Shown: piece by piece, positions 9,023-18,200 of the stretch | Layout of the letters: each line of letters starts with the position of its first letter | How positions within the stretch are numbered: the stretch's first letter is position 1 | Assembly: GCA_009841405.1 (NCBI GenBank) | Contig: VXLV01000032.1 | Location: 82,174 to 146,173, forward strand | Direction of reading: 5' to 3' | Source of the DNA: Chloroflexota bacterium | Lineage (GTDB): Bacteria > Chloroflexota > Anaerolineae > Aggregatilineales > Phototrophicaceae | Length of the DNA: 64,000 nt | Made by a program: the position numbers and the translations under genes | The notes under the pieces: generated by a model | Seen by the model: the letters and a program-made list of their open reading frames with translations, nothing else | Databases searched by the model: none | Told to the model about the DNA's origin: nothing

Positions 9023-9922
9023 ATGCTTGGCAAGCTGCGTATCAACCGCGAATACTGGACGCGTTATCGCGTCATGCGCTATTGGGTTGTGCCCTGGCTA
9101 TTCATGCTGCCCATCCTAGGTTTGCACGCCTTTGTGGTTGTCTTCCCGGCGTCTCAAGGCGTCTACTATTCGTTCACCGACTGGTCGGGTATCGGCGAAG
9201 CTGAATTCATCGGCCTGCGCAACTTTGAAGAAATGTTCTTTGAAGACCAGAGCCACCTGGACGCGCTATCACGGAATATCCAGTGGATGCTGTTCTTCAT
9301 CACCGTGCCCTTTATATTCGCGCTATTTGGCTCGAGCTTGCTGGCCAAGGTCCGGCGCGGCGCCATGATTTATCGGACTGCGCTCTTCATGCCCTTCATC
9401 TTGCCTAGCGTCGTGACGGCGACGATTTGGCGCTACTTGTACAATCCGCGCTTCGGCTTGCCGACGCTGGTCGGCTATGACAAGGCCTTGCTGGGCCAAT
9501 CCGACACTGCGCTTTGGGCGATCGCCTTCGCGGACAACTGGCACTTCTGGGGCTTCTTGATGGTGCTCTTCCTCACCGCGATGCAAGGCATAGACCCAGT
9601 CTTGTATGACGCGGCCAAGGTGGATGGCGCCAGCCGCTGGGAGGAATTCTGGCACGTCACCTTGCCGGGCATCAGGCCAGTGGTGCTTTTCATGATGATG
9701 ATGGTGATGATCTGGGCCTTCCTGGTTTTCGACTACATTTTCATCTTGACGGGCGGCGGCCCGGCCGGGGCTACGGAAGTGCTGGGCATCGACATCTACA
9801 AGAACGCCTTCCAGCGCTTTGAGGCGGGTTACGCTGCGGCCCAGGGCATCACTATCTGCCTCTTCGCAGGCCTGATCGTCAGCGTATTCGCAATGCTGCG
9901 TAAACGGGGATGGGAAATATGA
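9023..9922 (+). CDS. Sugar ABC transporter permease 1 (MalF/UgpA type)
   Basis: Inner-membrane channel subunit of a CUT1 importer, 299 aa with about six hydrophobic segments. The cytoplasmic ATPase-docking EAA loop is visible as YDAAKVDGASRWEEFWHVTLPGIRP near residues 195-220. The N-terminus carries the short basic stretch and first helix typical of MalF-like subunits without the large periplasmic loop. It sits 100 bp after the binding-protein gene and overlaps the next permease by 13 nt, so the pair is translated together. The partner ATPase is not encoded nearby. Confidence 0.9.
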   Translation: MLGKLRINREYWTRYRVMRYWVVPWLFMLPILGLHAFVVVFPASQGVYYSFTDWSGIGEAEFIGLRNFEEMFFEDQSHLDALSRNIQWMLFFITVPFIFALFGSSLLAKVRRGAMIYRTALFMPFILPSVVTATIWRYLYNPRFGLPTLVGYDKALLGQSDTALWAIAFADNWHFWGFLMVLFLTAMQGIDPVLYDAAKVDGASRWEEFWHVTLPGIRPVVLFMMMMVMIWAFLVFDYIFILTGGGPAGATEVLGIDIYKNAFQRFEAGYAAAQGITICLFAGLIVSVFAMLRKRGWEI

Positions 9923-10773
9923 GAGCGCAACGGGAGTTCTTCCTCTTCCGCAAGCAGCGCGAGAGCAACGCCTTTAATCACTTTTTTCTGTCCATCTTGG
10001 TGGTTTTCTCGCTGGGGCCGGTGGTGCTGTTGGGCTTGAACTCTGTCAAGTCTAACTCCGAGATTGCTTTGAATCCGCTTGGTCTGCCGCGGCAAGTGCA
10101 TCTGGATAATTTTGCCAACGCCTGGCAGAAAGGCGAGTTCAGCCGCACATTCAAAAACAGCGTCATCCTGGTTGTCGGCACGGTCGCCGCCGAGCTCGTG
10201 CTGGGCGGGCTGGCGGCTTATAGCCTGGCGCGCAAGAATCCGCCCGGCGCCAACTTCGTGATGATCTACTTGCTAGTGGCCTCGACCGTTCCGATCTGGC
10301 TGTATCTGGTGCCGCTCTTCTTTCTGTGGCGGCAGTTGGGCTTGCTCAATACGTATCACGGACTCATCCTGATCTATACTGCCTTGAACGCGCCCTTTTC
10401 CATATTCTTGCTGCGCTCGTATCTGATCGGTTTGCCGGTGGAGTTGGAAGACGCGGCGCGGGTCGACGGCGCAAACGAGTTGCAAGTGCTGCTGCGCATA
10501 ATCGTGCCCCTGGCTTGGCCTGGCTTCTTGACCGTCGGCTTGGTGGTCGGGCTGGGGATCTGGAGCGAATTCCAGGTAGCGCTGATATTCGTGCACAAGC
10601 CCGACATGTTCCCGGTAACCACCAGTTATTTCAAGTTCACCGACCGCTTCGGCCGCGACTGGGCCATGACCAGCGCCGGCGCGTTCATGATGATTGCGCC
10701 GGTGCTGATATTATTCCTTGCGCTGCAACGCCGGTTCGTCGAGGGGCTAACGCAGGGCGGCGTGAAGTTCTAG
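9910..10773 (+). CDS. Sugar ABC transporter permease 2 (MalG/UgpE type)
   Basis: Second channel subunit, 287 aa with six predicted transmembrane segments. The EAA motif is EDAARVDGANELQVLLRIIVPLAWPG near residue 180-205. A second in-frame ATG lies at 9919, three codons in; either fits, since both overlap the upstream gene. The C-terminus ends in the usual 'FVEGLTQGGVKF', close to the 'GL..GAVKG' tail of MalG-like proteins. It closes the three-gene operon and converges with the dehydrogenase gene 12 nt downstream. Confidence 0.9.
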   Translation: MGNMRAQREFFLFRKQRESNAFNHFFLSILVVFSLGPVVLLGLNSVKSNSEIALNPLGLPRQVHLDNFANAWQKGEFSRTFKNSVILVVGTVAAELVLGGLAAYSLARKNPPGANFVMIYLLVASTVPIWLYLVPLFFLWRQLGLLNTYHGLILIYTALNAPFSIFLLRSYLIGLPVELEDAARVDGANELQVLLRIIVPLAWPGFLTVGLVVGLGIWSEFQVALIFVHKPDMFPVTTSYFKFTDRFGRDWAMTSAGAFMMIAPVLILFLALQRRFVEGLTQGGVKF

Positions 10774-10785
10774 CGCGATCTCGGC

Positions 10786-11841
10786 TTAGCCGCGCAAGTC
10801 CACCGCGAATTTTATCAACGCGTCCGGCTGCTGCCGAATGTGCTCGAAGACCTGCGTGGCCTCTTCGAGCGGGTAGACGCGATTAATCAAGCCGCGGCAG
10901 TTCAGGCGCCCCTGACGCATCATGGACAGAATGGCGCGGAATGCGCGTTGGCTGTCCCAGTAGGGATAGTCGCGCGGTTCATGACCGAAGCCGCAGCCGT
11001 GCGGCACGATCATCGTCAGGCGGTTGTGATGCCATTCGCGGCCCAGAAACAGGTCCTGCGCCTCGCCCTGATAGAAACCGGCCGAGCAGACCAGGCCACC
11101 CACGCGCGTGCAGGCAATCGCGGTATTGAGCCCGATGTAAGCGCCAGTCAGCTCGATGGCGACATCTACGCCCATGCCGTCGGTCAGCTCATGCGTTTGC
11201 GATGCCAGATCGCCGTCGCGCGGGTCAAAGGCATGATCAGCGCCATACTCAAGCGCGAGCGCCCGGCGCTGCGGCAGCAGGTCGGCGGCGACGATCGTCT
11301 CCGCGCCCGCCTCGCGCGCGATGCTCACCGCCAGCAGCCCGAGCGCGCCCAAGCCGATGACGGCCACGCGGTCGCCGTAGCGTATATTCGATTCGCGGAT
11401 GCAGTGAATGGACACGTACGCCGGTTCGATGCAGAGCGCGACCAGCGGATCTATGTCGCCCAGGGGCCAGACCCGGTCCTCAGCGCAGATGTTGGTCTCG
11501 CGGATATCCATTAAGCCGACCACGCGGTCGCCCGGCGACAACCGCGTGACGTCTTCGCCAACCGCTTCGACAAGGCCCAGCCCGCTCGTGCCAGTGCGCC
11601 AAGGGTTAGCTCTGCTGGGGCGGCGTATCGCGCCCGGCTCGCCGGAGTCCACAAACAGGTGGCGCTCGCTGTCAAAGCGCATGCCGGCGAAGCTGCGGCC
11701 GTCCAGCATGGCCAGGGTGGTGCCATGTTTGCCCGACGCGAACTCGGTGCGCACCAGCACCTCGTCTGGCTTTAGCGCTCGGTCTTTGTAATCAAGCACG
11801 CTCGCCTGGTAGAGCCCGGTTAGGGCCAGTCGCCTCGGCAT
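10786..11841 (-). CDS. Medium-chain dehydrogenase/reductase, zinc ligands not conserved
   Basis: MDR-superfamily NAD(P)-dependent oxidoreductase, 351 aa. The N-terminal GroES-like domain carries SPGDRVV. The Rossmann fold has GLGALG at 163-168 followed by an acidic strand end (VAADLL), which suggests NAD rather than NADP. The usual catalytic-zinc Cys and GHE motif are absent: the positions read SGKHGT and SGLGLVEAVG. No four-Cys structural-zinc lobe is seen. It may therefore be a zinc-independent or atypical member. It is monocistronic, convergent with the importer operon on its left and divergent from the GH127 gene, which suggests a role in metabolism of the imported sugar. The substrate is unknown. 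Confidence 0.85.
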   Translation of the reverse strand: MPRRLALTGLYQASVLDYKDRALKPDEVLVRTEFASGKHGTTLAMLDGRSFAGMRFDSERHLFVDSGEPGAIRRPSRANPWRTGTSGLGLVEAVGEDVTRLSPGDRVVGLMDIRETNICAEDRVWPLGDIDPLVALCIEPAYVSIHCIRESNIRYGDRVAVIGLGALGLLAVSIAREAGAETIVAADLLPQRRALALEYGADHAFDPRDGDLASQTHELTDGMGVDVAIELTGAYIGLNTAIACTRVGGLVCSAGFYQGEAQDLFLGREWHHNRLTMIVPHGCGFGHEPRDYPYWDSQRAFRAILSMMRQGRLNCRGLINRVYPLEEATQVFEHIRQQPDALIKFAVDLRG

Positions 11842-12107
11842 GATGGTCTGCCTCTTCTCTCAAGGAAATCGAAAACGTCAGAATGTCGGGTGGTCGGGTG
11901 TTGTCAATGTTGACTCGCGTCAGGCAAGCGCTGCAACGCTGAGCGAATTATACAGAAGCGCAAGATTGGCGGCAAATGCCGTATCGGCATGAGGCGGCCG
12001 ACTTTGCATGAGTCCCGCGTCCAATCCCTGCTTTTGTGGGCAACTTTGGCTGAATGCGATATGCTTGCTGACGATAACGCGTTCAAACATGGGAAGGGAG
12101 AGATACA

Positions 12108-14063
12108 GTGACAATTGCGCCAGGCAAGCGAGTAGCGCCCGTGCCGCTAAACCGAGTGACGATCAGCGGCGGATTCTGGGGCGAGCGGCAAGCGGTAAAC
12201 CGCGAAGTGTCGATCCCGGCGATTTATCAGAAGTTGGAAGAGACGGGGCGTGTCGCGTCCTGGGCGATGGAAGGCCCGGCCTCGCCGCCGCCTTCCCACG
12301 AGCGAATCGGCGTGCGCGTCTTCTGGGATTCGGATTCGGGCAAGTGGCTGGAAGCGGCCGCCTACAGCCTCGCTACCCATCCCGACGCGGAGTTGGAGGC
12401 GACTGCCGATGCGCTGATAGACGCGATCGAGGGCGCCCAATTCGACGACGGCTACCTCAACACTTATTTCCCGGTGCATTTCCCGGAGGGGCAGTGGGCC
12501 AATCTGCGCGACAATCACGAGATGTATAATGCCGGGCATCTGATGGAAGCGGCGGTGGCCTACCATCAAGCGACTGGCAAGCGCAAATTGCTCGATGCGC
12601 TCGCGCGCTTTTCCGATCATATCGCCGCGAATTTTGGGATTGAAGAAGGCAAACGGCGCGGTTACGGCGGCCACCCGGAGATTGAGTTGGCGCTGGTCAA
12701 GATGTACCGCGAAACTGGCGAGCAGCGCTTTCTGGACTTGGCCTCGTATTTTGTCGATGAACGCGGACAGGCGCCTCATTATTATGATCAGGAGGCGCAT
12801 GATCGCGGCGAAAGTACCGAATCCTACTGGGCGCGGACCTACCGTTATTGCCAGGCGCATTTGCCCCTGCGCGAGCATACCGAGGCGAATGGCCACTCGG
12901 TTCGCGCCTGTTATCTTTACGCCGGCATCGCTGATGTCGCGCTGGAGACCGGCGATGAAGACTTGCTTCGGCTCTCGCGCGTACTCTGGGACGACCTGAC
13001 GCGGCATCAGATGTATGTGCATGGCGGCGTGGGACCCTCGCATCACAACGAGGGCTTCACATTCGCCTACGATATGCCCACCGAGACCGCTTACTGCGAG
13101 ACCTGCGCCGCCATCGCGCTGGCCTTTTGGGCGCATCGCATGTTTCATCTGGATCCCGATAGCCGTTACATTGATGTAATGGAGCTTGCCATCTATAACT
13201 CGTCCTTGAGCGGACTTTCGCGTTCCGGCGACGAGTTCTTTTACGCCAATCCGCTGGCGGCATACCCGGGCGTGAACCCGCAAGGTCGCTGGCACGAAAA
13301 CATGGAAGACGGGCATCATCGTCGTACGCCGTGGTTTCACTGCCCTTGCTGCCCGCCGAATATCTCGCGCTTGATCGCGAGCATCGGCGAATACGCGTAT
13401 TCGCAGGCGGGGGATCGTGTTTACGTGCAGATGTATCACGAGAACGCCGTGTCGCTGAATGTCGCTGGCGGAGAGATTCGGCTCGCGCAAGAGACGCAAT
13501 ACCCCTGGGACGGGTTGATTCAGATCACCGTGCAAGCGGAAAAACCGCTCGCATTTGAAATGGCGCTGCGCATCCCCGATTGGTGCTACGGCTATCAGCT
13601 GTCGGTCAATGGCGAGGCGAATGAGCCGGCGACTAAGCGAGACTACGTCATCCTGTCACGAGAATGGTCAGATGGCGACAAGGTAGAGTTAATGCTGGAT
13701 ATGCCGGTCGAGCGAGTCATGCCGCATCCGAGCATCCGGCAGACGGCCGGTCAAATCGCGCTGCAGCGTGGCCCGCTGGTATTCTGTCTCGAAGAAGTCG
13801 ACAATGGACCACGGTTGGCAAATGTCTGCATTCCGGAAGACGCCGTGCTGAAGGCCGCGTTTGACAGCGAGCTCCTGGGCGGCGCCTCGGTGATTACCGG
13901 AAGCGCGCTTCGGATTGAGCCAGCCGAAGAAAGTACGGCGCTTTATCGTCATCACAGCCAAACAGGCTATAATAAGACGGCGTTCACTTTTAAGGCGATT
14001 CCATACTACCTGTGGGCGAATCGTGCGCTGGGCGAGATGCGCGTCTGGATTCGCTCAAATTAG
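12108..14063 (+). CDS. Glycoside hydrolase family 127, beta-L-arabinofuranosidase-like (DUF1680)
   Basis: Retaining hydrolase releasing beta-L-arabinofuranose from arabino-oligosaccharides. GH127 enzymes use a Cys nucleophile in a Zn(Cys)3-Glu site. It has 651 aa, with a GTG start after GGGAGAG. The diagnostic site is complete: E331 and C333 in YCETC, and C414/C415 in HCPCCPPN, matching the family spacing (Glu and Cys about 80 residues before the CC pair). The N-terminal two-thirds is an (alpha/alpha) barrel and the C-terminal third is beta-rich. No signal peptide is present, so it acts on imported oligosaccharides in the cytoplasm. An exported-binding-protein/permease operon begins 74 bp downstream and probably supplies its substrate. 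Related families (GH146 and other DUF1680 enzymes) cannot be fully excluded. Confidence 0.88.
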   Translation: MTIAPGKRVAPVPLNRVTISGGFWGERQAVNREVSIPAIYQKLEETGRVASWAMEGPASPPPSHERIGVRVFWDSDSGKWLEAAAYSLATHPDAELEATADALIDAIEGAQFDDGYLNTYFPVHFPEGQWANLRDNHEMYNAGHLMEAAVAYHQATGKRKLLDALARFSDHIAANFGIEEGKRRGYGGHPEIELALVKMYRETGEQRFLDLASYFVDERGQAPHYYDQEAHDRGESTESYWARTYRYCQAHLPLREHTEANGHSVRACYLYAGIADVALETGDEDLLRLSRVLWDDLTRHQMYVHGGVGPSHHNEGFTFAYDMPTETAYCETCAAIALAFWAHRMFHLDPDSRYIDVMELAIYNSSLSGLSRSGDEFFYANPLAAYPGVNPQGRWHENMEDGHHRRTPWFHCPCCPPNISRLIASIGEYAYSQAGDRVYVQMYHENAVSLNVAGGEIRLAQETQYPWDGLIQITVQAEKPLAFEMALRIPDWCYGYQLSVNGEANEPATKRDYVILSREWSDGDKVELMLDMPVERVMPHPSIRQTAGQIALQRGPLVFCLEEVDNGPRLANVCIPEDAVLKAAFDSELLGGASVITGSALRIEPAEESTALYRHHSQTGYNKTAFTFKAIPYYLWANRALGEMRVWIRSN

Positions 14064-14137
14064 CTGCGGTTAAATCGGGCGCGCTAGCCCGGATTGACAT
14101 CCAATTGATGGCGAGAGTACATAATAGGAGCAGAGTC

Positions 14138-15511
14138 ATGAGTATTTCGCGTAGAGAGTTTTTGAAGTTGACTGGCGGTTCCGCTACGGCGGCGGCTATG
14201 CTGGCGCGGCTTGGCTATCTGCCGCCGGCGCTGGCGCAGGATGTAACCAATATCACGTTTGGCGGCTGGGGCGGCGTAGCTGAAGACGAAGGCGTCAAAG
14301 CGGCCATTGAAGTTTTTGAAGCGGAAAACGAAGACATTGATGTGGAATGGCTGCACACGCCTTCCGCGGGGGATTACGGTCGCGTCTTGCTGTCGAGCAT
14401 CGCCGCGGGTACGGCGCCGGACACCGGATTCATCTTGTCCGACAATTACGAGACCCTGGCCGTCGGCGGCGCCTTGATGGACATCACCGACCTGGTCAAG
14501 AATGATCCGCTCCTGGGACAGCCGGGTTACTTCCTGGAGCCGCAGGAAGCTAATCGCTGCGAGGTCAACGGGCGCTGGTACGGCATCGGCTCGACCTGGG
14601 TCGCCCATCATTTCTACTACAATGCCGAAATGTTCGACGCAGAGGGCATCACGCCGCCCGGCTTCCAGGATGATGAGATCTGGGAGTGGGAAGAATTCCT
14701 GGAAATCTGCAAGGTATTCACGCGGGACAGCAGCGGCCGCCATCCGGGCGATGCCGGATTTGATAGCGACGACATCGTGCAATGGGCGGTGGACTGGCCC
14801 TTCTGGTGGATGCCGCTGGGCTTGGCCGCGCACGCCAATGGCGGCGAGTTCCTCACCGAAGACGGTTTGATCGGCCTGGACAGCCCGGAAGCGATGGAAG
14901 GCTTGCAGCGCATCACGGACCTGGTTTACAAGCATCATGTGGCGCCGCGGAGCGCGGCCTTGGCCAGCCTGGGCATGAACAACGTGCAGATGGTCGATAG
15001 CGGCCGCCTGGCGATGGCCGTGGACGGCTCTTGGGCGCTGTCCTGGATGAATCCGTCCTTGATGAGCGTGGCGATGGGCACGGGCGCGCTGCCCAAGATG
15101 CAGCAACCCGCCAGCATTATGCAGGCGCATTTCCATTCCGTGCTCGCCGGCACCGAACATCCGGAAGAAGCCTGGCGCTGGGTGCGCTTCCTGGCGACCC
15201 CATTCTACCAGGAGCACTTCTGCAAGATCGGCTTGTGGATCCCCAACCAGACGGCCATGCTGACGGAAGAAGGACTGAAAGGCTGGATCCGCGAAGGCAT
15301 CCATCCGCCGAATTACTCGCAGTTCGCGACCGACTATCTGCCGAAGCACGGCGTCGCTGTTGCGATTCCGCCTGGCTATATCGAGGCGGCCAACGATTGG
15401 ATCAATCCGGCCTTTGAAGGGCTCGCCAATGGCGAACGGGCAGAGGATATCATGCCGGATGCCGTGCGCGGCGCGAACGAAGTCCTGCTTGCCGCCAAGG
15501 AAGACATGTAG
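14138..15511 (+). CDS. Sugar ABC transporter substrate-binding protein with Tat signal
   Basis: Family-1 solute-binding protein, 457 aa from the ATG at 14138. AGGAG at 14126-14130 and the signal sequence fix this start; the track start at 14012 lies inside GH127. The N-terminus is a twin-arginine signal (SRREFLK, then a hydrophobic stretch ending PPALAQ), so it is exported folded through Tat. The other two CUT1 binding proteins in this window have Sec signals instead. The mature sequence begins with NITFGGWGG and has many Trp/Phe residues suited to stacking on sugars. It sits between GH127 and two permease genes on the same strand, pointing to uptake of arabinose-containing oligosaccharides (inference). 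No ATPase is adjacent. Confidence 0.9.
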   Translation: MSISRREFLKLTGGSATAAAMLARLGYLPPALAQDVTNITFGGWGGVAEDEGVKAAIEVFEAENEDIDVEWLHTPSAGDYGRVLLSSIAAGTAPDTGFILSDNYETLAVGGALMDITDLVKNDPLLGQPGYFLEPQEANRCEVNGRWYGIGSTWVAHHFYYNAEMFDAEGITPPGFQDDEIWEWEEFLEICKVFTRDSSGRHPGDAGFDSDDIVQWAVDWPFWWMPLGLAAHANGGEFLTEDGLIGLDSPEAMEGLQRITDLVYKHHVAPRSAALASLGMNNVQMVDSGRLAMAVDGSWALSWMNPSLMSVAMGTGALPKMQQPASIMQAHFHSVLAGTEHPEEAWRWVRFLATPFYQEHFCKIGLWIPNQTAMLTEEGLKGWIREGIHPPNYSQFATDYLPKHGVAVAIPPGYIEAANDWINPAFEGLANGERAEDIMPDAVRGANEVLLAAKEDM

Positions 15512-15537
15512 CCGTCCGCGTGATTCGGCGCGACGGC
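15511..15537 (+). other. Intercistronic stem-loop after Tat-exported binding protein
   Basis: GCCGTC-C-GCG and CGC-GACGGC form a stem with one bulge around an 8-nt loop, starting at the last base of the stop codon. No T-run follows. It occupies the same relative position as the element at 8938-8972, between binding protein and first permease. Confidence 0.5.
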
Positions 15538-15589
15538 CGCGCAGTTCTGGCGCGATGAATCGTTACATCCCTGCGAGCGGGAGGCCCGA

Positions 15590-16591
15590 ATGCGGCGCCC
15601 GCTCGCAGCGCGATATCGAATCGATTGCGAGCGCATATCCATGACCAGGCACATTGCCGACAAGACTGCCGCTGAAGGCTTCTGGCTGACGCGGCAGTAT
15701 AACCGCTTGACTTTGCGGCAACGCCGTACGCTTATGGGCTACGTCTTCATCGCGCCCTTTATCCTTGGCTTTTTGTTTTGGTGGCTGGGGCCGGCGGCAG
15801 TGGCTGGCTACCTCACCTTTCACAAATGGAACTTCCTCGCCGCGCCAAAGTTCGTGGGCATGGCCAACTTCAGCAAGATGTTCGGCGACCCGATTCTGGC
15901 GCAGAGCTTGAAGGTCACGATCGTCTTTTCGGCGATTTCGGTGCCGCTCGGTTTGGTCTTCGCGTTTTTCCTCGCCAACTTGATAAACGCCAAGTTCCGC
16001 TTCATCGCCATCTTCCGCACAATTTATTTCTTGCCCAGCATCGTGCCGGCTGTGGCGAACGCGATTTTGTGGGCCTGGCTCTTCAACACCGAGTTCGGCT
16101 TAATCAACTATGTAATTCGCTTCTTAGGCGGGCCGAAAATTGGCTGGCTGCAAGACCCAAGCTGGGTGATGGTGGCTTTTGTGATCCTGACAGTCTGGGG
16201 TGTCGGCGGCTCGATGATTATCTTTTTGGCCGGTTTACAAGGTATCCCGCAGATCTTTTACGAGGCGGCGGAGATTGATGGCGCGGGTCGCTGGCAGCGC
16301 TTGCTTTACGTCACCTTGCCGATGATGTCGCCGATCATATTTTTCAATCTGGTCATCGGCTTCATCAATTCGTTTCAGGTGTTCGTCAGCGCTCTGCTGA
16401 TCACCAACGGCGGGCCGCAGCGGGCGACGCTCTTCCTCGTGCTGCATATCTGGCGCACGGCATTCAGCAGCCAGAAGATGGGTTACGCCGCTGTGCTGTC
16501 CTGGCTGCTCTTCGCAATCTTGATGCTGCTGTCGTTCCTTGTATTCCGTTATATCGGGTCGCGCGTTTACTATGAGAATCCGGGCGATTAG
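15590..16591 (+). CDS. Sugar ABC transporter permease 1 (MalF/UgpA type)
   Basis: Channel subunit of the second CUT1 importer, 333 aa. GGGAGG at 15579-15584 supports the ATG at 15590; a later ATG at 15641 is possible but lacks such a site. About six transmembrane segments follow a ~45-residue basic cytoplasmic N-terminus. The EAA loop is [25 protein letters not shown]. It begins 78 bp after the binding-protein gene, and 11 nt separate it from the second permease. Together with the GH127 gene upstream this forms a plausible four-gene transcription unit. Confidence 0.9.
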   Translation: MRRPLAARYRIDCERISMTRHIADKTAAEGFWLTRQYNRLTLRQRRTLMGYVFIAPFILGFLFWWLGPAAVAGYLTFHKWNFLAAPKFVGMANFSKMFGDPILAQSLKVTIVFSAISVPLGLVFAFFLANLINAKFRFIAIFRTIYFLPSIVPAVANAILWAWLFNTEFGLINYVIRFLGGPKIGWLQDPSWVMVAFVILTVWGVGGSMIIFLAGLQGIPQIFYEAAEIDGAGRWQRLLYVTLPMMSPIIFFNLVIGFINSFQVFVSALLITNGGPQRATLFLVLHIWRTAFSSQKMGYAAVLSWLLFAILMLLSFLVFRYIGSRVYYENPGD

Positions 16592-16602
16592 GAGCGAGAA
16601 GC

Positions 16603-17487
16603 GTGGGCTTTAGCGAGCGGACGGCCAACTACATTGAATCGCGGCGCCGGCCGACTTCATACGGCGATATGCTCTTTCATTGGCTGACGGTTTTTCTGCT
16701 GGTCTTCTTCGCTGTCGTCATGATTACGCCCTTTATCTGGCTGCTTTCGAGCTCACTGAAGACGCAGATAAACATTTTCCAGTATCCTCCCCAATTGATA
16801 CCTGACCCGATAGTGCCGGAGAATTATGTTTACGCGCTGACCTACAAGCCCTTCGGTACTTACTTCCGAAACACGATTATTGTGGCCGGTCTGAATGTTG
16901 TCGCCGTAGTATTTACGTCATCGTTTTGCGCCTACGGATTCGCGCGCATGCGCTTCCCAGGGCGCGACTTCTGGTTCGGCATTGTGATGGCAACGCTCTT
17001 CCTGCCATACGCTGTGCTGCTGGTGCCCAGCTTCATCGTGTTCTCGCGGCTGGGCTGGGTCGATACCTTTCTGCCGCTGGTGGTGCCGCCCTTCTTTGGG
17101 GGCGGCGCGTTCAACATTTTCCTGATGCGGCAGTTCTTCCGCACGATTCCCGAGGAAATCGCGGATGCTGCGCGCATCGACGGTTGCAGTGAATTCGGCG
17201 TCTATTGGCGCGTCATGCTGCCCTTGTCCAAACCCGCGCTGATCACAATTGGTATCTTCACCTTCCTCTTCGCCTGGAACGATCTCATCGGGCCGATCAC
17301 GTATCTGCGATCGCCGGATAACTTCACGATCGCCGTAGGTTTGGCGTCGTTCCGCAGCCAGACCGACATCAGCTGGGATCTGCAGTTGGCGGCGTCTTCG
17401 GCGGTCACCTTGCCGGTCATCGTGTTGTTTTTCTTCGCGCAGCGGTACTTCATTCAGGGTGTGGTGATGACCGGGCTGAAGGGCTAG
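16603..17487 (+). CDS. Sugar ABC transporter permease 2 (MalG/UgpE type)
   Basis: Second channel subunit, 294 aa, with a GTG start preceded by GGAG at 16591-16594. It has six predicted transmembrane helices. The EAA loop reads [27 protein letters not shown], and the family-typical [10 protein letters not shown] segment follows. The tail [12 protein letters not shown] is the canonical MalG-like ending. It ends 9 nt before the convergent livF gene, with no room for a long terminator. The last ~40 bases of each gene would be transcribed from both sides. Confidence 0.91.
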   Translation: MGFSERTANYIESRRRPTSYGDMLFHWLTVFLLVFFAVVMITPFIWLLSSSLKTQINIFQYPPQLIPDPIVPENYVYALTYKPFGTYFRNTIIVAGLNVVAVVFTSSFCAYGFARMRFPGRDFWFGIVMATLFLPYAVLLVPSFIVFSRLGWVDTFLPLVVPPFFGGGAFNIFLMRQFFRTIPEEIADAARIDGCSEFGVYWRVMLPLSKPALITIGIFTFLFAWNDLIGPITYLRSPDNFTIAVGLASFRSQTDISWDLQLAASSAVTLPVIVLFFFAQRYFIQGVVMTGLKG

Positions 17488-17496
17488 GGGAGTTGG

Positions 17497-18198
17497 CTAA
17501 GCCCAGAAGGCTTTCTCAAGATCGTCAAACTCGGCAGCGGGGCCTTCGAATTTATTCCGCCCCAGCTCGAGCACATAGACATAGTCGGCGATCTTCAACG
17601 CTTCGCGGATTTCCTGGTCGACCAGGAGAATTGTCAAGCCCTCGACATCGCGCAGGTCAACCAACATGCGGTAGACTTCTTCGCTGAGCAATTTCGCCAG
17701 GCCCGCGGTTGGCTCGTCGACCAGAATGACTTGCGGGTCGGTCATGAGCGTGCGGCCGATTTCTACCATGCGCTGCTGTCCACCAGAGAGGCTGCCGGCC
17801 TGGTCGTGCTGTTTCTCCCGCAAAATCGGAAAGCGCTCGTAATTCTCTTCGATCTTGCCTTCCATCCGTTTCTTGTCATTCTGAAAGGTCCAGGCGCCCA
17901 TCATCAAGTTTTCGCGCACGCTCATGTGTTTGAACACGCCGGGCTGCTGCGGAATGTAACTGATGCCGAGGCTGATCAGTTGGTGGGTCGCCGTGCCGGT
18001 GACATCGCTGCCATTGAGCAGGACCTGTCCGCTATGCGGCTTCAGGAATCCGTAGATTGCTTTTAGCAGCGTCGATTTGCCGACGCCGTTAGCGCCCAGA
18101 ATCGCGGTGATCTTTCCGGTTTCCGCCGCCAGGCTAAGCCCGCGCAGAATATGCAGGTCTTCGTAGTAACCGACGTAGAGATCATTGATCTCGAGCAT
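17497..18198 (-). CDS. livF: Branched-chain amino acid ABC transporter ATPase LivF
   Basis: ATP-hydrolysing subunit of a HAAT-family importer, 233 aa. Walker A is GANGVGKST at 35-43, the signature LSGGQ at 137-141 and Walker B VILVDE at 157-162. The short length and the LEINDLYVGYYEDLHILRGLS opening are typical of LivF. It is the last gene of a five-gene operon (livK-livH-livM-livG-livF, read right to left) and starts 2 nt after the livG stop. Substrates of such systems include branched-chain amino acids but also other amides, so the exact ligand is uncertain. Confidence 0.93.
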   Translation of the reverse strand: MLEINDLYVGYYEDLHILRGLSLAAETGKITAILGANGVGKSTLLKAIYGFLKPHSGQVLLNGSDVTGTATHQLISLGISYIPQQPGVFKHMSVRENLMMGAWTFQNDKKRMEGKIEENYERFPILREKQHDQAGSLSGGQQRMVEIGRTLMTDPQVILVDEPTAGLAKLLSEEVYRMLVDLRDVEGLTILLVDQEIREALKIADYVYVLELGRNKFEGPAAEFDDLEKAFWA

Positions 18199-18200
18199 GT

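Noticed and set aside
12147-13535. 462-aa minus-strand ORF opposite GH127
   Set aside because: Shadow of the GH127 gene. No domain pattern or ribosome site, whereas the plus strand carries the complete GH127 metal site.
14094-14125. TTGACA (14094) with CATAAT (14120) as a promoter for the Tat-type binding protein
   Set aside because: The spacer is 20 bp and the predicted start would fall after the Shine-Dalgarno site at 14126-14130, leaving almost no leader. Probably chance.
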